From Euperipatoides rowelli (taxonomy: Eukaryota; Onychophora; Udeonychophora; Euonychophora; Peripatopsidae), in assembly GCA_003024985.2 (NCBI GenBank), contig PXIH01S0000111.1: a stretch of 12,803 nucleotides of DNA; one strand, written 5' to 3'. Both the position numbers and the translations under genes were made by a program. Below, piece after piece: positions 8,175-12,803 of the stretch. The notes below the pieces were generated by a model that was not told the DNA's origin, made no database searches, and was given only the letters and a program-made list of their open reading frames with translations. How positions within the stretch are numbered: position 1 is the first letter of the stretch; each line of letters opens with the position of its first letter.

Positions 8175-8390
8175 GAGCTCCAGAAAACAGTGCAAGAACA
8201 GCAGAGCAGTTTGAATTATGTCAACCGAACCAATCAAGAATTAATTCAGAAAACAGAAAATGAAGAAAAATCAAAGCAATTGAAAGATGATTTGCAAACC
8301 CTGAACAGTCGCTGGAAGGATGTCTGTTCTCTTCTAGATGACCGGCAAGATAGATTAGAAAAGGCTATTGTTCAGTTGCGACAGTTACAG
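8175..8390 (+). CDS. DMD: Dystrophin-family gene, exon C (remainder of the R6-like spectrin repeat)
   Basis: A 216-bp exon of exactly 72 codons in phase 0 at both ends, between acceptor ATTTTATTTTGAAG and donor CAG|GTGAGG. It carries helix B (ELQKTVQEQQSSLNYVNRT, then a charged NEEKSKQLKDD segment) and helix C with LNSRWKDVCSLLDDRQDRLE and its core Trp, ending IVQLRQLQ. From memory human R6 reads LQSSLQEQQSGLYYL at the matching place and ends MNKLRKIQ. The QEQQS.L.Y identity is the strongest single piece of evidence for dystrophin. Human DMD exon 23, recalled as 213 bp with phase 0 at both ends, is the likely counterpart. Joined to exon B it completes one triple-helical rod repeat of about 110 residues. 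The frame stays open past the donor to 8525 but becomes non-spectrin-like there. Confidence 0.92.
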
Positions 8391-8522
8391 GTGAGGTTTT
8401 CTAATAACAAAACATTTGACTCTTTTAAAGTAAGCTGTTGTATAAATGTTTTTTTTCTTTTAAGTCACTTCCATGCATATAAGTTAAGGACTATTAGTAT
8501 AGTATTATTATTATTATTTATT
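8391..8522 (+). other. Intron C, donor-proximal segment
   Basis: It begins with donor GTGAGG and ends with an (ATT)n run containing ATTATTATTATTTATT (8507..8522). The same 16 bases recur at 8607..8622, so together they bracket the palindrome. Confidence 0.75.
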
Positions 8523-8582
8523 TGAAGAATGCCAACAGCGCTAGCACATATTAATATATGCTAGTGCTGTTGGCATTCTTCA
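8523..8582 (+). repeat. 60-bp near-perfect palindrome (snap-back hairpin)
   Basis: The two 30-bp halves starting TGAAGAATGCCAACAGC and ending GCTGTTGGCATTCTTCA are reverse complements apart from two positions, both of transition type. There is no spacer. As plus-strand RNA it would form 28 Watson-Crick pairs, one G-U pair and one C-A mismatch, less the few bases needed for a loop. It is bracketed by identical 16-bp direct repeats (8507..8522 and 8607..8622). It starts 133 bp after the exon C donor and would be transcribed in the pre-mRNA. It may be a fold-back or miniature element. Confidence 0.9.
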
Positions 8583-8606
8583 ATATGCACGAGAGTAGAG
8601 TTTCCC

Positions 8607-8622
8607 ATTATTATTATTTATT
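8607..8622 (+). repeat. 16-bp direct repeat flanking the palindrome (right copy)
   Basis: ATTATTATTATTTATT is identical to 8507..8522. The 84 bp between the two copies contain the palindrome and a 24-bp tail. The sequence is low in complexity, so a shared (ATT)n context or slippage is as likely as a target-site duplication. Confidence 0.8.
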
Positions 8623-9039
8623 CATGAATTTTTTTCTTTTAGATTTTTAAATTTTACCTCAGTAAATTAAATTATAATATTAGGCTGAACTATTGAGTTG
8701 CTATTTGATGCATAAAAAAATTGTAATAAATAAACAAAGTATTGATATTAGGAATGATACAATGGTAACTTAAATTTAAAATATTTAGAGTCCTACACCC
8801 TCCAAATATTACATTGACCTAGTGATATGAAACATATGCCTATAACATACTGTAAATGTTTCTTTTGTTCCTGTTGCATTCTAAAACCAGATAGATTTCT
8901 TAAAAAAAAAAAAAAAACGCACTAATTTGCATTTTAACTGCTGCAACATTAAAAAAAATTGTAATATTAATCTATTGGTTTGCAGTCAGAGGGAAACTTT
9001 GTTTTATAGAAAAAATGCCAGTACAATAAGAATTCTAAT
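8623..9039 (+). other. Intron C, AT-rich, no recognised feature
   Basis: AT-rich sequence with an A run at about 8902..8917. A cryptic acceptor-like TTGGTTTGCAG at 8976..8986 is followed by a short frame that hits a stop within eight codons, so no exon is called. Confidence 0.7.
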
Positions 9040-9560
9040 CAGCAGTAGAACTAGGGAGTGCAGTTAGTGCAAGTCACTCCAGATGCTTAATTATAAGGGG
9101 CCTAAAATTCTCAAAAGTGAAATGAATAAAAATGTCTTTATAAATTTATTAAAGTGGTTTTTCAATGATTTTTTTAAAATTGATTTATGTTTAGTTTTAC
9201 CTAAACATATTTATTTAATTAATCAATTTGGATAATTTAAACTGAAACATCTAAAAATTTGCAAGTTTCTACGTTGTTTACAAAAAATAAAACATCGATG
9301 CTGACGTCAATTTGACGTAGGCAAAGGATAAAATCTCGGTTTTGAGACTGGAGGAAAATGCATATCTGGGATTCACACGCTAGTCGTGACTCTAGTTATA
9401 GGAGGTTTTTGTTTGAATCATTGATCTACATTCCGATTGGTCTGTAAAGAAAACGGCTGTCCGGTCTGACAACTACACTTACTGGAGTCCACGCAAGATT
9501 TTTCAGGCAAAATAATAGACGTGCCGTCAACGTCGAGATATTGGAATACAAGTCAAATTT
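9040..9560 (+). other. Intron C patch of mixed composition, possible old mobile-element sequence
   Basis: Two GC-richer pieces (about 9040..9110 and 9290..9550) stand out from the AT-rich intron. The second contains TGACGTCA at 9302..9309 followed by an inverted TTTGACGTAG, and several other CpG-containing words. No open frame or paired terminal repeats were found. An ancient transposon is plausible but not shown. Confidence 0.35.
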
Positions 9561-10863
9561 TGATGTATTTAAGGACTATATAACAAATTTATTAATTAAA
9601 CAAGCATTTTTTTTTTACAAAAATACACATAAATCAATTAAGTTGAAATAGGCATTTATATACAACTTTAAGAATTAGTGACAAAAAAAAAAGTTTTAAA
9701 ATGCCTTATTTATTTAATTTACGTTAAACAAATTACAATTTAATATTTTATTGTTCAAATTTTGATAATGTCATTCATGATTAGTGCTGCACTATTGTTG
9801 CATATCCTCACTATGGTGTTTGTCAAGTAAATGAAGCCAAGCGATTTACAGTAGCTAAGACTTGTATGTGCCATTTTCTTACTCTCTGAAAACCTAGAAT
9901 GCCCCAAATCCTGTACTTTATTAAATCATGGTTAATCATCTTCAAAAATAGTTTAGATAGAGATAATCCTGATAATACCTTTTTTTTTGTAGAAAGTGGA
10001 GGGGTGGGCAGTTTGTAACTCTTGAATCCAAATTTAGCCCATAGAGGGCAGGGTAGTCTGAAAGAGATAGTTGTAAGAGAGCTCGAGTTCAAGTGCTATG
10101 ATATTGTGACTGAAACTAGCTAGGATGTACAATTATGAAATGGATTTCTTTATTAGGCCCAATAGGTGATAACTACAGTAATATTAAAATAATATTAAGA
10201 TTCTTTTAATATTACTGTAACAATTCAATAAATAGATATACTAACACTAAATAATCAGATCACGCTGTCGAATAATATTTATTCCAATTACAAGTATCAA
10301 AGCATACTTCCACCTTTAGCTAGGTATCATTATTTGTTATCACAAAGGACAATATATCAGAATTCCATTTTAGTTTTATTTGATGTCATTTTTACTTGTA
10401 TGTAAAAAGCGTATTAATATGATTACGGTTGTTATAGATAAATCATTAACTTAATTACAGTACACAATACTTAAAATAATAAAATATAATGTGAATAAAT
10501 AATGTTCCTTAATTACAATCGGGAATGTATTAGCATTGTAACATAATCATGAATTATTAACATGTGACATTGAATTCAAATGATTCTTCATACAAGTAAG
10601 GTCAACCCATGCCATAAATGCAATTATTACAGCATGTTTAATAACGTGTATAAATTTCTAGGAACAGTAAAATGAGTCACATTGCCAATTATCAACATCC
10701 TAAAACCAAATATATTTCTTCCATTCATAAATTGTCAACATTTAATACTATATTTAACAATTTAAATAAGTCATAACTCTTGGCCAAAGAATATAAAATT
10801 ATAGTAATCTGTAGATCATCACTAGGTAAAATATAAAAATGTACCAAAGTTTGTCTATATAGG
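9561..10863 (+). other. Intron C, AT-rich, one inverted repeat only
   Basis: A long AT-rich stretch with T and A runs and no gene recognised. The minus strand is open for 89 codons from 10092 to 9823, but the product has no recognisable domain and includes an A/T-run-derived Lys tract. It is not called. The inverted repeat at 10174..10219 is listed separately. Confidence 0.6.
10174..10219 (+). repeat. Perfect 16-bp inverted repeat with 14-bp loop
   Basis: TACAGTAATATTAAAA (10174..10189) is the exact reverse complement of TTTTAATATTACTGTA (10204..10219). In AT-rich DNA such arms are weaker evidence than in mixed sequence, but 16 perfect pairs is notable. No T run or other terminator context is present, and none is expected inside a Pol II intron. 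Confidence 0.75.
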
Positions 10864-11031
10864 CTAATGGATTTTTATATGATTTGAGATTTTGGGATGA
10901 AGGGTCCTGGTAAGGAAGCCAATCCTGCGCCAAACCTCTCGACTGGTTGTGGGATTGTAACAGTCGCTCAATTCACTGGTTATTTTGGACCAGAAGCCTA
11001 TGTCTTTGTCAGTAATAAGTCCACATAAAAT
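10864..11031 (-). other. Short open frame in a GC-richer patch, possible mobile-element fragment
   Basis: The minus strand is open for 55 codons between two stops and has a non-random look: FWSKITSELSDCYNPTTS, then REVWRRIGFLTRTLHPK. The patch 10890..11070 is GC-richer than its surroundings. The opposite strand also has a 43-codon ATG frame over the same bases. No family was recognised, there is no splice context and no similarity to dystrophin. A decayed transposon protein is one possibility, chance another. Confidence 0.3.
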
Positions 11032-12803
11032 CTAACGCCAACTTTCACAGTCTTTTTTCCTACGTCAAAATAAAAAACCAAGAACCCTTGTTTTGGTGAG
11101 AATCTAGCTAGTCCACCCCTTCCTGAGATAACCAACTAAAATACTTATTCATGCAGCAAGGGCTTTATTTGTTTGAATTAACACCACACAGAGTCCAAGT
11201 TAAAAATTTACACATTAAAAGTAGATTCTCCAAGCCTTTTAGTGAGGCTCAAGAGAGTGGCGATTTACAATAAATATCAAATATAAATTGTTAGTATTTT
11301 TATTGGTTTTCTTTTACAATATTGTACTATTATTATGTTAGCCTTTAGCTTAAGTCTACTGTCTGGTCTGAAAGATGGTAATCTATCTAGACTATGACAA
11401 AATATTCTAATCTAGATTTTTACACAAATGTTCAGGCTGTTCAGTAGCTTGACATTGGACACATATAGGGCACAATCAACTCAAACGATTTTTTACAATA
11501 ATGGGCCTTCCCAAACCTCTAAAGCACAAATCTTTTGTCTCCTTATCTAAAAAATTCTCTATTGCAACAAAATCTTTAAAAAAAAAAAAGAATTGAAATA
11601 ATATTTTGTAGATATACTGGAATACAACTGTCTTAATATTCCTAACATTCTATGCTCTACTATTAATTTATGCATCCTAAATTTTATTTAATCATCATGA
11701 AAATTTGCACAAATATTATTTATATTTTTTAGTTTTCCTAACTTTATATTTAATAAATAAACACATGGGGTGCTTATTTGAAAATACTTATTTTTAAACA
11801 TCAGATTTCTCCAATTTTTGTAATAAAATATTCATAAAGAAATAAAAATTCTAGATATATATACTTGCACTTTACATTAGAGAACATTATTTATGATATT
11901 TTAATTCTTGTCCATAACCCTTATAAATTCAAGATAAGTCATATTGCATTATGGAAATTTTAATTATAGTTTCATGTTCAGCTCAAGGCATGTTTATCAT
12001 TAGAAAACATTTTGAATTGTTTGATATTTTTAGTTCATTATTAAGTGTTTGAACTAACTCGACTGTTCATCATTAGAAAAGCTCATTCATTTCATTAGTT
12101 TCGTTTCAAACTTTGTAACCTTTCTCAAGAGGTGCCCTATTTGGTGCGTTTTGGTTTCAAAATGACAAACAAAAAAAGTTGTCATGGCTTCCAATGTTGA
12201 TTTTAGCCATAGTTAAAAAGATCGTTAATTGGTATGGTATGTAAAAAATGAGTGATTTGAATATCTTAGATGACGGTGTAGCCATAATTTTGTTTTTAAT
12301 CATCTGGAGTCCTAGTCATGAATTTTACTTTCATTTTTTTTTTTTGAGAGAGTAGGCTACATCGATTATGAATATTCCCTACAGTAAGCATTGCACAAGT
12401 CTTTACCTAAAAGGATTAATTCAGTATTTTGATAATGCCAGTCTTGGTGAAATGTTTTTTTGATATGGACAATTTTTTTTATGCAATTGACTCATCCCTG
12501 TTAGAATTTCATCTTCATTCCATCGGAAATATTGTTGCATAAAGTATGCTCTTTTATTATGATCAAGTATTTTGACTAGCGTCTGGATATCAAACTTACC
12601 ATTTCCCATTCCTCACAAATGGCGTATGGGCTCAAATGCCTTTTTTTATTATTTAGAGTCCTAACCTTACCCTTACCCTGAAACCTAACTCCAATTATGT
12701 GTGAAATCTGTTAGAGGGGCAGTAGGATCACAGACAAATATGATGAATAAGATAAGGCAACACCAGTGTTAAAACTTTAAAAAAAATAGTTGATTTATTT
12801 TCT
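11032..12803 (+). other. Intron C, distal part running off the window
   Basis: AT-rich with A and T homopolymers (about 11577..11589, 12335..12345). A degenerate CCTAACCTTACCCTTACCCTG word is at about 12659..12679. No exon with dystrophin-like sequence, no transposon terminus and no RNA gene was recognised. The 62-codon minus-strand frame at 12609..12421 has no known motif and is not called. Confidence 0.6.

Noticed and set aside
8391-8525. Extension of exon C to the in-frame stop
   Set aside because: Similarity to the rod repeat ends exactly at CAG|GTGAGG, and the following residues are hydrophobic noise from an AT-rich intron.
8976-9010. Acceptor-like TTGGTTTGCAG with a following frame
   Set aside because: The frame is closed within eight codons and there is no donor, so it is a cryptic site at most.
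9302-9309. Perfect CRE-like TGACGTCA
   Set aside because: An 8-bp word within an intron, with no promoter context. It may belong to old transposon sequence, and regulatory use is not supported.
9823-10092. 89-codon minus-strand open frame
   Set aside because: No domain or repeat-family motif could be recognised, and part of it translates a homopolymer.
12421-12609. 62-codon minus-strand open frame
   Set aside because: No recognisable motif and no supporting splice or element context.
12659-12692. Telomere-like CCTAACCTTACCCTTACCCTG stretch
   Set aside because: Only a few degenerate units, with irregular length. It does not form a TTAGGG array, so an interstitial telomere is not supported.
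1-12803. CRISPR array, tRNA, rRNA, bacterial operon or defence system
   Set aside because: No regularly spaced repeats, no tRNA A/B box pair with a cloverleaf, and spliced exons with animal-type introns show that this is a eukaryotic gene region.

Overview
This is an AT-rich, intron-dominated stretch of an animal nuclear genome. It carries three consecutive plus-strand exons of a dystrophin-family gene at 451..604, 5971..6143 and 8175..8390. Splice sites and reading phases join cleanly (phase 1, then phase 0, then phase 0) to give 181 codons. The encoded protein is the end of one spectrin-like repeat followed by a complete one, and it lines up, from memory, with repeats R5 and R6 of the vertebrate dystrophin rod. 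The protein divergence from vertebrates, the multi-kilobase introns and the mix of transposon relics suggest an invertebrate metazoan. I cannot name the phylum.

The layout is: end of an upstream intron (1..450, opening with the right end of a hAT-like transposon); exon A; a 5366-bp intron (605..5970); exon B; a 2031-bp intron (6144..8174); exon C; then at least 4413 bp of a further intron running off the window. I recognise no fourth exon in it.

The first intron holds two decayed non-LTR retrotransposon fragments on the minus strand (about 1278..1935 and 2192..2495). It also holds a complex of hAT-like non-autonomous DNA transposon sequence (3445..5290) interrupted at a single N base. The second intron is mostly a 1.33-kb non-coding element with 26-bp terminal inverted repeats and repeated subterminal motifs (6734..8066). 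The third intron has a 60-bp near-perfect palindrome 133 bp past the exon C donor, set between 16-bp direct repeats, plus a smaller perfect inverted repeat and some GC-richer patches of unknown origin.

The only host gene visible is the dystrophin-like one. Everything else is intron sequence or mobile-element debris. The most informative observations are the near-conservation of exon phase and length with vertebrate DMD exons 21 to 23, including a 27-nt shift of one junction at constant total length, and the probable chimeric or nested structure around the N at 3660. I see no bacterial-type system, CRISPR array, tRNA or rRNA.
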